From Aureimonas sp. Leaf427 (lineage in GTDB: Bacteria; Pseudomonadota; Alphaproteobacteria; Rhizobiales; Rhizobiaceae), in NCBI RefSeq assembly GCF_001425485.1, contig NZ_LMQW01000007.1, forward strand, positions 71,542-135,541: a DNA stretch of 64,000 nt, written 5' to 3'. The notes under the pieces are model-generated. The model had not been told where the DNA came from, did no database searches, and saw only the letters and a list, made by a program, of their open reading frames with translations. The number at the start of each line of letters is the position of its first letter. Within the stretch, counting starts at the first letter, position 1. This document shows, in pieces, positions 24,417 through 34,044 of this stretch. The translations under genes were made by a program, and so were the position numbers.

Positions 24417-25091
24417 CTACTCGGCGGCGCGAGCGTTGTTTGGATGCGAGGACGCGGAGGGCGTTCCCCCGGACGAAGGCTCGTCCGTTCCCGGAGCCTC
24501 CTGGGCAAGGGTGTGGAGCAGGCCTTGAAGGAAGCGCTCGAGTTCGGCGGCGGCGTCGTCCGGGGCGCCGGAATTGTCGATGCGCAGAAGGGCGAGGGTT
24601 CTCGGCGGCGCCTCGGTCGGGACGGTCCGGGCGAGGCGGGCCTCGATTTCCGGCGACGTCTCGCGGCCGCGCGCGGTGATGCGGGCGAGCAGCAGCTCGC
24701 GCCGGGCGACGATCTCGACGATCGCGATGCGGCCGAAGCGGGCGGCCGCCTCCGAGAGCGAGCGCCGGGAGAGATTGGCGACGACGATCTCGCCTGCGTC
24801 GATCCGCGCCCGGATGTCGGCGGGAAGGCCGTAGGCAAGGCCGTTCGCCCGCCAGGTCAGGCAGAAGGCGCCGGCGGCTTCCGCGTGCGCGAAGGCGGCC
24901 TCGTCGAGCGTGTCGTGATCCTCTGAGGCGCCGTCGGCCGTGCGGGTGACGACGCGCCGCGCGAGGCGGATCGGCTCGGCATGGTCGCCGAGACGTTCGA
25001 GCGCGAGCCGCGTGACCGTGTCCTTGCCGGCGCCGCTGGGGCCGACGATCGCGACGAGGAGGCCGCGGGCGCGCGGCGCGTCAGGCGACAC
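24417..25091 (-). CDS. phnN: ribose 1,5-bisphosphate phosphokinase
   Basis: A ~224-residue P-loop kinase of the guanylate-kinase fold with Walker A VGPSGAGKDT (close to the start). PhnN turns ribose 1,5-bisphosphate into PRPP, the last step linking C-P lyase to nucleotide metabolism. GTG 25091 is preferred because GGGAAGG precedes it and it overlaps the phnM stop by 11 bp. The C-terminal ~25 residues (SSGGTPSASSHPN...) look like an unstructured tail. Confidence 0.92.
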   Translation of the reverse strand: MSPDAPRARGLLVAIVGPSGAGKDTVTRLALERLGDHAEPIRLARRVVTRTADGASEDHDTLDEAAFAHAEAAGAFCLTWRANGLAYGLPADIRARIDAGEIVVANLSRRSLSEAAARFGRIAIVEIVARRELLLARITARGRETSPEIEARLARTVPTEAPPRTLALLRIDNSGAPDDAAAELERFLQGLLHTLAQEAPGTDEPSSGGTPSASSHPNNARAAE

Positions 25092-26244
25092 GCTCGCCTT
25101 CCCGCCAGACGCCGCGCACCACCGGCGGCACTTCGTCCGCCTGCCCCGCACGCACGCGGACGAGATCGGCGCGAAGACCGGGGAGGATGGCGCCTCTGTC
25201 GCTAAGATCTGCGGCGCGCGCGGGCGCCAGCGTCACGAGCCGGAGGGCGCGGGGGAGGCCGATCTTCGGCGCGAGGAGAAAGACCGCCTGGATCAGGCTG
25301 AAGGGCACGTAGTCCGAGGACAGGATGTCGAGCGCCTCGATGTCGATGAGGTCGGCCGCCGAGACGTTGCCGGAATGGGAGCCGCCGCGCACGACGTTCG
25401 GCGCGCCCATGAGGACGGACAGGCCGGCCTCTCCGGCGAGCCGGGCCGCCTCGATCGTCGTCGGGAATTCGGCGATGGCGACGCCGAGCTCCAGGCCTTC
25501 CGCGACGTGCTCGGGCGTCGCGTCGTCGTGGGAGGCAAGCGTCACGCCGCGCTCGCGGCAGGCCTTCGCGATGGCGAGCCGGTGACCCGGCGCGTAGTCC
25601 TCGGACTCGCGCACGCGGCGGGCGCAGAAGGCGTCGAAGACCTCGTCCGACATGCCCGTCTTGCCCTGGTAGTAGGTGCGGTAGACCGCCAGATCGACGA
25701 ACTGGCGCTGGCCGGGCGCGTGGTCCATCAGCGAGGCGAGGCGGACGCGCGGGTTCTCGACCAAAGCCTCGAAGCTCTCCATCACGTCGGCCGCCGAGAC
25801 CTCGCAGCGCAGGTGGATGAAGTGCTCGGCCCGCAGCCGGCCCTCGCTCGTGGCGGAGGCGATCGCCTCGCCCATCGCGGTCATGTCGGCCGAGCCGAGC
25901 GCGGCATCCTCGTCGATCCCGACGCGCAGCGCGTCGAAGACGGTGGTGATGCCGGAGGACGCGATCTGCGCGTCGTGCGCCTGGAGCGCGGCGTGCCGGT
26001 TCCAGCGCACCTTCGGGCGGGGCACGAAATGTCCCTCGATATGGTCGGTGTGAAGCTCCACGAGGCCGGGTACGATGTGATCGCCCTCGCAGTCGATTCC
26101 GCCGCTGGCCTTCGACGCGGAAATGTCCGCGATCCGCCCGCCGCGCACGAGGAGACTGCCCTCCACGACCTCGTCGGGGAGGACGATGCGGGCATTGGTG
26201 AAGACCATCTCGGTCGTGTTCGTGGTCATGTCGATCGTATCCAT
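25081..26244 (-). CDS. phnM: alpha-D-ribose 1-methylphosphonate 5-triphosphate diphosphatase
   Basis: A 387-residue amidohydrolase-fold enzyme. The metal motif VELHTDHIEGH (residues ~61-71) and later CEVS and SHDDAT match PhnM. It removes pyrophosphate from ribose 1-alkylphosphonate triphosphate to give the PhnJ substrate. A start five codons later (26229) is possible. It overlaps phnN and follows phnE by 42 bp. Confidence 0.95.
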   Translation of the reverse strand: MDTIDMTTNTTEMVFTNARIVLPDEVVEGSLLVRGGRIADISASKASGGIDCEGDHIVPGLVELHTDHIEGHFVPRPKVRWNRHAALQAHDAQIASSGITTVFDALRVGIDEDAALGSADMTAMGEAIASATSEGRLRAEHFIHLRCEVSAADVMESFEALVENPRVRLASLMDHAPGQRQFVDLAVYRTYYQGKTGMSDEVFDAFCARRVRESEDYAPGHRLAIAKACRERGVTLASHDDATPEHVAEGLELGVAIAEFPTTIEAARLAGEAGLSVLMGAPNVVRGGSHSGNVSAADLIDIEALDILSSDYVPFSLIQAVFLLAPKIGLPRALRLVTLAPARAADLSDRGAILPGLRADLVRVRAGQADEVPPVVRGVWREGERVA

Positions 26245-26286
26245 GCGCTTGTCGTCTCGTCTTGCGTCCGTCGAAGGAGCCGCTCG

Positions 26287-27093
26287 TCAGATCACGCGCT
26301 TGCGCAGCTGCTGGGAGAGGACGTCCATGATCGTGACGGTCGCCACCACGATGATGAGGATCGCGGAGGCCTGAGGATAGTAGAAACCGCGGATGGTTTC
26401 GAAGAGAACCTGGCCGATGCCGCCGGCGCCGATCACGCCGAGCACGGTGGCCGCGCGGATGTTGGATTCCAGCCGATAGAGCGAGAAGGAAATCCAGAGC
26501 GGCAGGACCTGCGGGATCACCCCGAAGATGATCTCCTGCAGGCGCGAGGCGCCCGTCGTGCGGATGGCCTCGACCGGGCGCGGGTCGATCGCCTCCACGG
26601 CCTCGGAGAAGAGCTTGGCGAGGATGCCGGTCGTGTGGATGAAGAGCGCCATGACGCCGGCGAAGGGCCCGAGCCCGACCGCGACGACGAAGAGCACGGC
26701 GAAGACGACCTCGTGGATCGCCCGGAAGAAGTCCATGAGGCGCCGGGCCGGCTGATTCACCCAGACGGGCGTCAGGTTGGCGGCGGACAGGATGCCGAAG
26801 GGAATCGACAGGAGAACGGCGAGGAAGGTGCCCCAGATCGCGATCTGGACCGTCGTCACCATCTCGGTCAGGTAGAACTGCCAGTCGGAGAAGTCCGGGC
26901 GCAGAAAGCCCTTGGCATATTCGCCCATATTGCCGGCATCGGTGAAGAGATGGGTCCAGCGGCTCATGTCCGCCGGGCCCCAGCTCCAGGCAAGGACGCC
27001 GATCGCGCCCGCCAGCACCAGGAGATTGCCGGAGCGGCCGCTGGTCGTCGCGCCGGCCTCGCGCAGGCGGGACAGTTCGGTGACGTCGCTCAT
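26287..27093 (-). CDS. phnE: phosphonate ABC transporter permease
   Basis: A 268-residue permease with about six membrane segments and the binding-protein-dependent loop [21 protein letters not shown] (about 175-195) that contacts PhnC. Only one phnE is present, where many rhizobia carry phnE1 and phnE2; one gene can form a homodimer. Confidence 0.93.
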   Translation of the reverse strand: MSDVTELSRLREAGATTSGRSGNLLVLAGAIGVLAWSWGPADMSRWTHLFTDAGNMGEYAKGFLRPDFSDWQFYLTEMVTTVQIAIWGTFLAVLLSIPFGILSAANLTPVWVNQPARRLMDFFRAIHEVVFAVLFVVAVGLGPFAGVMALFIHTTGILAKLFSEAVEAIDPRPVEAIRTTGASRLQEIIFGVIPQVLPLWISFSLYRLESNIRAATVLGVIGAGGIGQVLFETIRGFYYPQASAILIIVVATVTIMDVLSQQLRKRVI

Positions 27094-27123
27094 GGGGATG
27101 GGCTGCCTCTGTCGGAATGCGAT

Positions 27124-27164
27124 GGAGGCACGGGGACGGTCGCCTCGACTGTCCCCGTGCCTCC
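27124..27164 (-). other. 19-bp intercistronic hairpin between phnD and phnE
   Basis: 27124-27142 and 27146-27164 are inverted copies differing at a single position (a G-T wobble), with a 3-base loop and no T-tract. Such a stem after a binding-protein gene commonly protects the upstream mRNA, raising PhnD over PhnE. Confidence 0.65.
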
Positions 27165-27175
27165 GGCGTGTCGGA

Positions 27176-28177
27176 TCAGCCCTGCGGGGCGCTCGCGAGC
27201 TTGGCTTCGAGAGCGGCCTTCTTCTCGGTCAGCTCCTTCAGCTTGGCGGCCTTTTCGTCGCTGGAGAGCTTGGCGTCGCCCGTCACCTGCGCCATCGACT
27301 TGGCGACCTCCATCATCCGGATCGGCAGGAGCTGGTCGTCCGTCGAGGCGCGGAAGGGCGCCCATTCGAGGCCGGAGAGAACCTTGATCTCTTCCGCCTT
27401 GTCGCCCTTGGTCTTGTCGGTGCCGTAGGCGAGGACGAAGCTGCGGATCTTGTCCTTGGTCTCGGCGGAGAGCTCCTTCGACCAGACCAGCGGGTCCGAC
27501 GGGATCAGCGGCGACTTCCAGATGATCTTGATCTTCTCGAAGGCGGCCGGCTGGTTCTTCTCGATCAGCGCGAGGTTCTCGGTGTTGTTCGCCGCGGCGT
27601 CGAGCTGCTTGTTGGCGACGCCCATCGCGTTGGTCTCGTGATTGGCGTTGGTGACGTTCTTGAAGCAGGCCTTGGGATCAATGCCCCTGGCCGCGAAGAC
27701 GAAGGTCATCGGCACGAGGTAGCCCGACGTCGAGTTGGGATCGCCGAGGCCGAAATTGACCGACTTGTCGCATTTGAGGAGGTCGTCGACGCTGGTCAGG
27801 GCCGAATCCTTCGGCGCCAGGATCAGGCCGTAATAGCCGGCCTCGCCGCTCTCGGGCACGGTCTGCGCGAAGACTTCGCCCTTGGCGCGGTCGACCGCTT
27901 CCATGGCCGACTTGTTGCCGAACCAGCCCATCTGCACCTTGCCGAAGCGCATGCCCTCGATCACGCCCGCATAGTCGGAGGCGAAGAAGGGCTCGATGTC
28001 GAGGCCGGTCTCCTTCTCCATGTCGGCGATGAAGGGCTCCCATTTGTTGCGAAGGTTCTGCTGGGACTCGGTCGAGATGATGCCGAAATTGACGGTCTCG
28101 GCCGAGTGCGCCGAGGTGGCGCTGGCAATGGTCGAGGCGAGCAGGATCGCCGCCATGCCGGAAAGGATCGCGTTCAT
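27176..28177 (-). CDS. phnD: phosphonate ABC transporter substrate-binding protein
   Basis: A 333-residue periplasmic binding protein with signal peptide ending near TSAHSAETV. Family features include [24 protein letters not shown] and [14 protein letters not shown], the last forming part of the phosphonate pocket. It delivers alkylphosphonates to PhnCE. It starts 25 bp after phnC. Confidence 0.95.
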   Translation of the reverse strand: MNAILSGMAAILLASTIASATSAHSAETVNFGIISTESQQNLRNKWEPFIADMEKETGLDIEPFFASDYAGVIEGMRFGKVQMGWFGNKSAMEAVDRAKGEVFAQTVPESGEAGYYGLILAPKDSALTSVDDLLKCDKSVNFGLGDPNSTSGYLVPMTFVFAARGIDPKACFKNVTNANHETNAMGVANKQLDAAANNTENLALIEKNQPAAFEKIKIIWKSPLIPSDPLVWSKELSAETKDKIRSFVLAYGTDKTKGDKAEEIKVLSGLEWAPFRASTDDQLLPIRMMEVAKSMAQVTGDAKLSSDEKAAKLKELTEKKAALEAKLASAPQG

Positions 28178-28202
28178 TGTCGTCTCCGAGGTTGGGGAAG
28201 GG

Positions 28203-29075
28203 TCAGGCGGGCTGAAGGGCGCCGCGCCGTTTCGTCGGCACGGGCAGGGGCTCGGGCAGGGGCTCGAACTCCGGGCCGTTCGCGGTGGGAACCGCCGGCG
28301 TGTCCGGCAGAACCAGTTCTTCCGAGGCCGAGCCGTAGAGCTCGGACAGGAATGCGTTGGTGAGCTCGCTCGAGGGGCCGTCGAAGACGATCCGCCCCTC
28401 GCGCATGGCGATCGTGCGGGCGAAGTAGCGCCGCGCATATTCGACCTGATGGAGGGAGACGAAGACGGTGATCCCGTCCGTCCGGTTGATGTCGGCGAGA
28501 ACGTCCATCACGCGCCGGGCGGAGGCCGGATCCAGCGAGGCGATGGGCTCGTCGGCGATGAGGATGCGCGCCCGCTGGACGAGCGTTCGGGCGATGGCCG
28601 CGCGCTGCTGCTGCCCGCCCGACAGGGTGGAGGCCCGCTGCGCGCCGACATCGGGAATGCCGACGCGGGCGAGCGCCGCGCGGGCCTCCATGCGCTCGGC
28701 GGCGTTGAAGATCGCGAAGGTTCCGCGCCACCGGGGAATGCGGCCGAGCTTGCCGATGAGGACGTTGGTCAGCACCGAGAGTCGGTTCACGAGGTTGAAC
28801 TGCTGGAAGATCACCGAGACGTCGCCGCGCATGCGCCGCAGGCCTTGGGAAAACCGGCCTCCGGCCTGCGTCGGCGTGCCGAAGATCTCGATGCGGCCCG
28901 CCGCGCCGTCGCCGCGCTCGAGGCCGGCGACGTGACGGATGAGGGTGGACTTGCCCGAGCCGGACGCGCCGATCAGCGCGACCATCTCGCCGGGCTCGAT
29001 GGTGAGCCCGACATCGGCGAGAGCCTGCGTCCCGCCGAAGCGTTTGGAAAGGTGAGCGACGGAGATCGCGGTCAT
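28203..29075 (-). CDS. phnC: phosphonate ABC transporter ATP-binding protein
   Basis: A 290-residue ABC ATPase: Walker [10 protein letters not shown], signature [15 protein letters not shown], Walker [14 protein letters not shown]. The extra ~40 C-terminal residues are Pro-rich and likely disordered. It is the first gene of phnCDE, 71 bp after a Pho-box-like repeat, so phosphate limitation probably induces it through PhoB. Confidence 0.94.
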   Translation of the reverse strand: MTAISVAHLSKRFGGTQALADVGLTIEPGEMVALIGASGSGKSTLIRHVAGLERGDGAAGRIEIFGTPTQAGGRFSQGLRRMRGDVSVIFQQFNLVNRLSVLTNVLIGKLGRIPRWRGTFAIFNAAERMEARAALARVGIPDVGAQRASTLSGGQQQRAAIARTLVQRARILIADEPIASLDPASARRVMDVLADINRTDGITVFVSLHQVEYARRYFARTIAMREGRIVFDGPSSELTNAFLSELYGSASEELVLPDTPAVPTANGPEFEPLPEPLPVPTKRRGALQPA

Positions 29076-29145
29076 TCCGGTCGTCCCTGTTCAGCGTCGA
29101 ACTGTTGAAATTCCATCGACAATTTCACGGTGCCATGTGCCCTGG

Positions 29146-29174
29146 GTGACCGTCCGATGAAGGTTCGATGACGG
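29146..29174 (-). promoter_or_regulatory. Pho-box-like triple repeat upstream of phnC
   Basis: On the minus strand three heptamers, CCGTCAT, CCTTCAT and CGGTCAC, recur with an 11-bp period (4-base spacers CGAA and CGGA). This matches the CTGTCAT-N4-CTGTCAT pattern of PhoB sites and is followed 71 bp later by the phnC start. Confidence 0.65.
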
Positions 29175-29231
29175 TTTCATGCCGGTGACCCCGATCTTCG
29201 ACACGTCGAAGATCAGGCTGAGACGGCGGCA

Positions 29232-29903
29232 TCAGCCGCCGCCGCGCCGGTTGGCGCGGGATACCGGCGATCCCTTGTCGGGGCCGCCGGTTTCATAGGC
29301 CTGCAGAAAGGCCTCGGCATCGAGGTTGCGAAAGTCGTCGAGCGCGGCGAAGAGCGCCTCGTGCGACCAGTCCCACCAGGCGAGCGCCTGCATCCGCGCC
29401 GCGGTTTCGGGCTCGAAGCGCGGACGGATGACGCGCGCCGGAACGCCGCCGACGATCGTGTAGGGCGCGACGTCGCGCGAGACGACGGCGCCCGAGCCGA
29501 CCACCGCGCCGTCGCCGATGGTGACGCCGGGCAGCACCGTCGCGCCATGGCCGATCCAGACGTCGTGGCCGATCGTGACCCGCTTCGCCCGCCGCTGCGC
29601 GAAGAACGCCGCTTCGTCCCCGGCGCCCTCGAAATAGTCGCCGGCCCGGTAGGTGAAGTGGTGGAGCGTCGGGCGCTCGGTCGGATGGTTGGTGGCGTTG
29701 AGGCGCACCATGGAGGCGATGTTGGCGAACTTGCCGATCGTGGTCGCCCAGACCGCGCAGTCCTGCATCAGGTAGGAATAGTCGCCGAGCACGCTCTCCG
29801 AGAGGCGCGAGCGCGCCTCGACCTCGGTGTAGCGGCCGAGCGTGGAGGTCTCGACCTCGGCGCTCGGATGGACGAGCGGCACGGTCTCGCTGAGCTTGCG
29901 CAT
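29232..29903 (-). CDS. phosphonate-operon DapD-like acetyltransferase
   Basis: A 223-residue left-handed beta-helix protein. Hexapeptide repeats run from about residue 10 to 165 ([20 protein letters not shown], then [14 protein letters not shown]). It belongs to the chloramphenicol-acetyltransferase-like group regularly found in rhizobial C-P lyase operons. It may acetylate aminoalkylphosphonates or an intermediate; this is inference. ATG 29903 overlaps the phnL stop by one base (TGATG). Confidence 0.88.
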   Translation of the reverse strand: MRKLSETVPLVHPSAEVETSTLGRYTEVEARSRLSESVLGDYSYLMQDCAVWATTIGKFANIASMVRLNATNHPTERPTLHHFTYRAGDYFEGAGDEAAFFAQRRAKRVTIGHDVWIGHGATVLPGVTIGDGAVVGSGAVVSRDVAPYTIVGGVPARVIRPRFEPETAARMQALAWWDWSHEALFAALDDFRNLDAEAFLQAYETGGPDKGSPVSRANRRGGG

Positions 29904-30649
29904 CAGGCGGCCTTTCGGGCGGAGAAGGAGGAGATGTCGAGAATGCGCGTCGCCACCGCGTCGCGCACGGTCTCGTCGTGGAAGATGCCGAGAATGCCGA
30001 CGCCCTGCCGGAGCTTCTCGCGGATCATCTCCACCACGACGGCCCGGTTGACCGCGTCGAGCGAGGCGGTCGGCTCGTCGAGGAGGAGGATCGGATGGGC
30101 CGTCAGGAAGCCGCGCGCGATGTTCACCCGCTGCTTCTCGCCGCCCGAGAAGGTCGCGGGCGGAACCTCGAAGAGCGCGTCCGGCAGATGCAGCCGGCGC
30201 AGCATCGCGGCCGCGGCCGCGCGGGCCTCCTCGCGCGGGGTGCCGGAGCGAACGAGCGAATCGGCGACGACGTCGAGCGCGGAGGCGCGGGGCACCGCGC
30301 GCAGGAACTGGCTGACATAGGCGATGCTGCCTTCGCGCAGCTTCAGGACGAGGCGCGGGTCGCCGGTGGCGAGATCGCGCATTTCGCCCGTCTCCCGCTC
30401 GCGCACCAGGATCTCCCCGCGATCCACGGCATAATTGCCGTAGACCATGCGCAGGATCGAGGACTTGCCGACGCCGGACGGGCCGCCGAGCACGACGCAT
30501 TCGCCGGGATGGACAAAGAAGCCGACATCCCGGACGACGGGAAGGCGAAGGCCGCCGCGCAGATGCACGGTGAAGGATTTCGCGACGTCGCGCACGCGGA
30601 GCAGCGGGGCGTCGTCGTGCGGACGAAGCGGGAAGGGAGAGGCCGGCAT
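29903..30649 (-). CDS. phnL: phosphonate C-P lyase system protein, ABC-type ATPase
   Basis: A 248-residue ABC ATPase without a permease partner: Walker [11 protein letters not shown], signature [15 protein letters not shown], Walker [13 protein letters not shown]. PhnL works with the C-P lyase core and not in transport. It begins 2 bp after phnK ends. Confidence 0.95.
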   Translation of the reverse strand: MPASPFPLRPHDDAPLLRVRDVAKSFTVHLRGGLRLPVVRDVGFFVHPGECVVLGGPSGVGKSSILRMVYGNYAVDRGEILVRERETGEMRDLATGDPRLVLKLREGSIAYVSQFLRAVPRASALDVVADSLVRSGTPREEARAAAAAMLRRLHLPDALFEVPPATFSGGEKQRVNIARGFLTAHPILLLDEPTASLDAVNRAVVVEMIREKLRQGVGILGIFHDETVRDAVATRILDISSFSARKAA

Positions 30650-30651
30650 CG

Positions 30652-31431
30652 TCAGGACTCCGGGATCGAGGCGACGAGGAGCTGCGTATAGGGATGGTGC
30701 GGATCGTCGAGCACGCGGTCCGTCAGACCCTCCTCGACGACGCGCCCCTCCTTCATCACGATCATGCGCTGCGAGAGGAGGCGCGCGACGGCCAGATCGT
30801 GCGTGACGATGATGACGGAGAGGCCGAGATCGGCGACGAGGCCGCGCAGAAGATCGAGCACCCGCGCCTGCACGGAGACGTCGAGCCCGCCGGTCGGCTC
30901 GTCCATGAAGACGAGCCGGGGATGGGTGACGAGATTGCGCGCGATCTGCAGCCGCTGGCGCATGCCGCCGGAGAACTCCGTCGGGCGGTCGTCGATCCGG
31001 CCGGCATCGATCTCGACGCGGCCGAGCCAGTCGTCGGCCGCCGCCCGCAGCCGGCCGTAATGGCGCTCGCCGACCGCCATCAGCCGCTCGCCGACATTGG
31101 CGCCGGCCGAGACGCGCATGCGCAGGCCGTCGGCCGGGTTCTGGTGGACGAAGCCCCAGTCGGTGCGCATCAGGAAGCGCCGCTCGGCCTCGCCGAGACC
31201 GGCGAGATCGCGCATCTCGCCGTCGCGCATGCGGTAGGAGACCGAGCCGGCGCTGGGCGCCAGACGCGCGGACAGACAGGAGAGGAGCGTCGTCTTGCCG
31301 GAGCCGGACTCGCCGACGATGGCGAGGACCTCGCCCGGCCAGAGATCGAAGGAAATGCCGGTGCAGCCGATCCGCGCGCCGTAGCGCTTTTCGAGGCCGC
31401 GAGCGGAGAGAAGGGGAAGCGCCTCGCTCAT
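30652..31431 (-). CDS. phnK: phosphonate C-P lyase system ATP-binding protein
   Basis: A ~259-residue ABC ATPase that docks on the PhnGHIJ complex: Walker [10 protein letters not shown], signature [14 protein letters not shown], Walker [15 protein letters not shown], and a C-terminal [11 protein letters not shown] typical of peptide-transporter-like ATPases. ATG 31431 overlaps the phnJ stop (ATGA). Confidence 0.95.
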   Translation of the reverse strand: MSEALPLLSARGLEKRYGARIGCTGISFDLWPGEVLAIVGESGSGKTTLLSCLSARLAPSAGSVSYRMRDGEMRDLAGLGEAERRFLMRTDWGFVHQNPADGLRMRVSAGANVGERLMAVGERHYGRLRAAADDWLGRVEIDAGRIDDRPTEFSGGMRQRLQIARNLVTHPRLVFMDEPTGGLDVSVQARVLDLLRGLVADLGLSVIIVTHDLAVARLLSQRMIVMKEGRVVEEGLTDRVLDDPHHPYTQLLVASIPES

Positions 31432-32333
31432 CGCGCGGTCTCCGGCCCGGCGAGAGGCGTCGCGGCGCTCTCGCTCTGCGTCGCGCCCCCGCTTTTCGTC
31501 GCGCCCTGGGTCGCACAATGATCGGTGTCGGAGCAGACGAACATGCGCCCGCCCCGGTCGTCCGTCACGACCTCGTCGAGATAGACGCCCGTCGAGCCGC
31601 AGATGGCGCAGGGGCGGTCGAAATGCTGGACGGCGAAGGGATGGTCCTCGAAGTCGAGGCTGCGCACCTTCGTATAGGGCGGCAGAGCGTAGATGCGCTT
31701 CTCGCGCCCCGCGCCGAAGAGCTGGAGTGCCGGCGAGCGGTCCATCTTCGGATTGTCGAATTTGGGGATGGGCGAGGGGTCCATCACGTAGCGGCCCTCC
31801 ACCATGACGGGATAGGCGTAGGTCGTCGCGATCTCGCCGTGGCGGGCGATGTCCTCGTAGAGCTTCACATGCATCAGCCCGTATTCCTCCAGCGCGTGGA
31901 GGGTGCGCGTCTCGGTCTCGCGCGGTTCGAGAAAGCGCAGCGGCTCGGGGATCGGGACCTGGTAGACGAGGATCTGGCCCTCGCAGAGCGGCGCCTCGGG
32001 AATGCGGTGGCGGGTCTGGATCATCGTCGCCTCCGCCGTCTTCGTGGTGGTCGCGACCCTGGCCACGGTCTCGAAGAAGGCGCGGATCGAGACCGCGTTC
32101 GTCGTGTCGTCCGAGCCCTGGTCGATGACCTTCAACACGTCGTCCGGCCCGATCACGGCCGCCGTCACCTGCACGCCGCCCGTGCCCCAGCCATAGGGCA
32201 TCGGCATTTCGCGCGAGGCGAAGGGGACCTGATAGCCGGGGATCGCGATGCCCTTCAGGATCGCGCGACGGATCATCCGCTTGGTCGATTCGTCGAGATA
32301 GGCGAAGTTGTAGGCGGGCAGGTTCGCGGTCAT
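31428..32333 (-). CDS. phnJ: alpha-D-ribose 1-methylphosphonate 5-phosphate C-P lyase
   Basis: A 301-residue radical SAM enzyme that cleaves the carbon-phosphorus bond. The cluster cysteines Cys242, Cys245, Cys267 and Cys273 reproduce the PhnJ spacing CX2CX21CX5C. IPGYQVPF holds the conserved Gly33 equivalent to the glycyl-radical residue. About 28 residues after the last Cys form a Ser/Ala/Thr-rich tail longer than in E. coli PhnJ. It overlaps phnI and phnK by 4 bp each. Confidence 0.97.
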   Translation of the reverse strand: MTANLPAYNFAYLDESTKRMIRRAILKGIAIPGYQVPFASREMPMPYGWGTGGVQVTAAVIGPDDVLKVIDQGSDDTTNAVSIRAFFETVARVATTTKTAEATMIQTRHRIPEAPLCEGQILVYQVPIPEPLRFLEPRETETRTLHALEEYGLMHVKLYEDIARHGEIATTYAYPVMVEGRYVMDPSPIPKFDNPKMDRSPALQLFGAGREKRIYALPPYTKVRSLDFEDHPFAVQHFDRPCAICGSTGVYLDEVVTDDRGGRMFVCSDTDHCATQGATKSGGATQSESAATPLAGPETAR

Positions 32334-33433
32334 TGCGCAGCCTCCGAGAGGTCTTCGTCCCGCGCGGTCTGGCCGAAGCGCTCGCGGTTCAGCCGGCGCA
32401 CGAGGTCGAGCTCGGCCTGGAAGTCGACGTAATGGGGCAGTTTCAGATGCTCCACGAAGCCCGTCGCCGCGACGTTGTCGCAATGCTCCAGAACGAACTC
32501 CTCGTCCTGCGCGGGCGAGCGGCGCTCCTCGCCGAACTCGTCGGCCCGGAGCGCCCGATCGACCAGGCTCATCGCCATGGCCTTGCGCTCGGACTGGCCG
32601 AAGACGAGGCCGTAGCCGCGCGAGAAGCGCGCGGGCTCGTCCGGCCCGCCCGTGAACTGCGCCACCATCTGGCATTCGGTGACGCGCACGCGCCCGATCG
32701 GGACGGAGAAGCCGAGCTCGGGCAACTCGACCTCGACCTCGACGAGCCCGATCCGGATCTCGCCGACGAACGGATGGGTGCGCCCGTAGCCGCGCTGGGT
32801 GGAATAGCCGAGCGCGAGGAGAAAGCCCTCGTCGCCGCGCGCGAGCGCCTGAAGGCGAAGGTCGCGGCCGGCGGGAAAGTCGAGCGGATCGCGCGTGATG
32901 TCGCCGGGCTCGCCGTCCGCCGCGCCGTCCGCCTCGATCAGGCCTTCGGCGCCCAGAAGATCGGTGACGCGCGGAATGCTCGGCGCGGGCTCCGTCTCGC
33001 GGCGTTCGGGCCCCGCGACCTCGGCCTCCCCGGCAAGGGTCGGGTCGAGCAGGCGGTGCGTGTAGTCGAAGGTCGCGCCGAGCAGTTGCCCGCCCGGCAG
33101 GTCCTTGTAGGTCGCCGAAACGCGGCGCTCGATGCGCATGGCGGCGGTGTCGATCGGGAGGGCCGTCCGGAAGCGCGGCAGCGTCGTGCGATAGGCGCGC
33201 AGGAGGAAGATCGCCTCGATGAGATCGCCGCGCGCCTGCTTCACCGCGAGCGCGGCCAGCTCGGGATCGTAGAGCGAGCCCTCCGCCATGACCCGGTCGA
33301 CGCCGAGCGCCAGCTGCTCGGCGATCTGCGCGATCGTGACCGAGGGCAGGCTGCGGTCGCCGCGCCGGCGGTCGGCCAGCAACTTGTGCGCATTCGAGAT
33401 GGCGGCCTCGCCGCCCTTCACCGCGACATACAT
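32330..33433 (-). CDS. phnI: carbon-phosphorus lyase complex subunit
   Basis: A 367-residue PhnI, the nucleosidase-like component that, with PhnGHL, couples phosphonate to ATP and displaces adenine. Typical stretches are MYVAVKGGEAAISNAH at the start, and AMSLVDRAL and HCDNVAATGFVEHLKLPHYVDF near the end. It overlaps phnJ in an ATGA and begins 3 bp after phnH. Confidence 0.97.
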   Translation of the reverse strand: MYVAVKGGEAAISNAHKLLADRRRGDRSLPSVTIAQIAEQLALGVDRVMAEGSLYDPELAALAVKQARGDLIEAIFLLRAYRTTLPRFRTALPIDTAAMRIERRVSATYKDLPGGQLLGATFDYTHRLLDPTLAGEAEVAGPERRETEPAPSIPRVTDLLGAEGLIEADGAADGEPGDITRDPLDFPAGRDLRLQALARGDEGFLLALGYSTQRGYGRTHPFVGEIRIGLVEVEVELPELGFSVPIGRVRVTECQMVAQFTGGPDEPARFSRGYGLVFGQSERKAMAMSLVDRALRADEFGEERRSPAQDEEFVLEHCDNVAATGFVEHLKLPHYVDFQAELDLVRRLNRERFGQTARDEDLSEAAQ

Positions 33434-33436
33434 GGA

Positions 33437-34039
33437 TCAGGCCTCCTCGATCCGGGTGGTGCGGGGCAGGGCCATCATCGCAGACCCCGCGACGAGGACG
33501 AGATCCTGCCCGCGCGGGAAGAGCGCCGCGTTGGCCGCGCGCGCGGTCACGAACCCTTCGGGCAGGCCGAGCGGCGCGACGGTGCGCGACGTCTCGATGC
33601 CGGGACCGGTCAGGACCAGCGGCGGGCCGCCCTCCAGCGCATCGACGGAGAGGATCAGCGTCGCCGAGCGGTCGGGATAGGCTTCGTCGCCGAGGGGCAG
33701 CCGGCGCCAGAGCGCGGGGTCCGAGCCATGGCCGAGCACGGCGAAGGCGGCGTCCTCGGGATCGTCCAGCACGGCGGCGCCGGTCTGGAAGGCGATCCAG
33801 GCGGCCGCTTCGTCCGCCCTTTCGCCTTCGATGAAGACCGGCGCATCGGCGTCCGCGAGCGTCGCCAGAATCGCGGCCGTTGCCGGCGACAGGGGAGCCG
33901 GGCCCGTGGCGTAGCCGCTAAGATCGGCGATCGTGCCGGGGCGGGCCATGGCATCCATGATCCGGCGAAACACGGTCTGGGCGTCGAAGACGGGATCGGC
34001 GAAGCCGCCGAGAACGGCGTCCTGCGAGAGTGCGGCCAT
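33437..34039 (-). CDS. phnH: phosphonate C-P lyase system protein
   Basis: A 200-residue PhnH, a structural subunit of the C-P lyase core with a PLP-transferase-like fold but no cofactor lysine role. The start MAALSQDAVLGGFADPVFDAQTVFRRIMDAMARPG is characteristic. ATG 34039 is favoured, with GGGGAGGA about 9 bases upstream; TTG 34048 is an alternative. Confidence 0.95.
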   Translation of the reverse strand: MAALSQDAVLGGFADPVFDAQTVFRRIMDAMARPGTIADLSGYATGPAPLSPATAAILATLADADAPVFIEGERADEAAAWIAFQTGAAVLDDPEDAAFAVLGHGSDPALWRRLPLGDEAYPDRSATLILSVDALEGGPPLVLTGPGIETSRTVAPLGLPEGFVTARAANAALFPRGQDLVLVAGSAMMALPRTTRIEEA

Positions 34040-34044
34040 GGCGA

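Noticed and set aside
23235-24926. A 563-codon plus-strand frame opposite the CDF transporter and phnN
   Set aside because: Antisense to recognisable proteins, low-complexity composition and no start signal.
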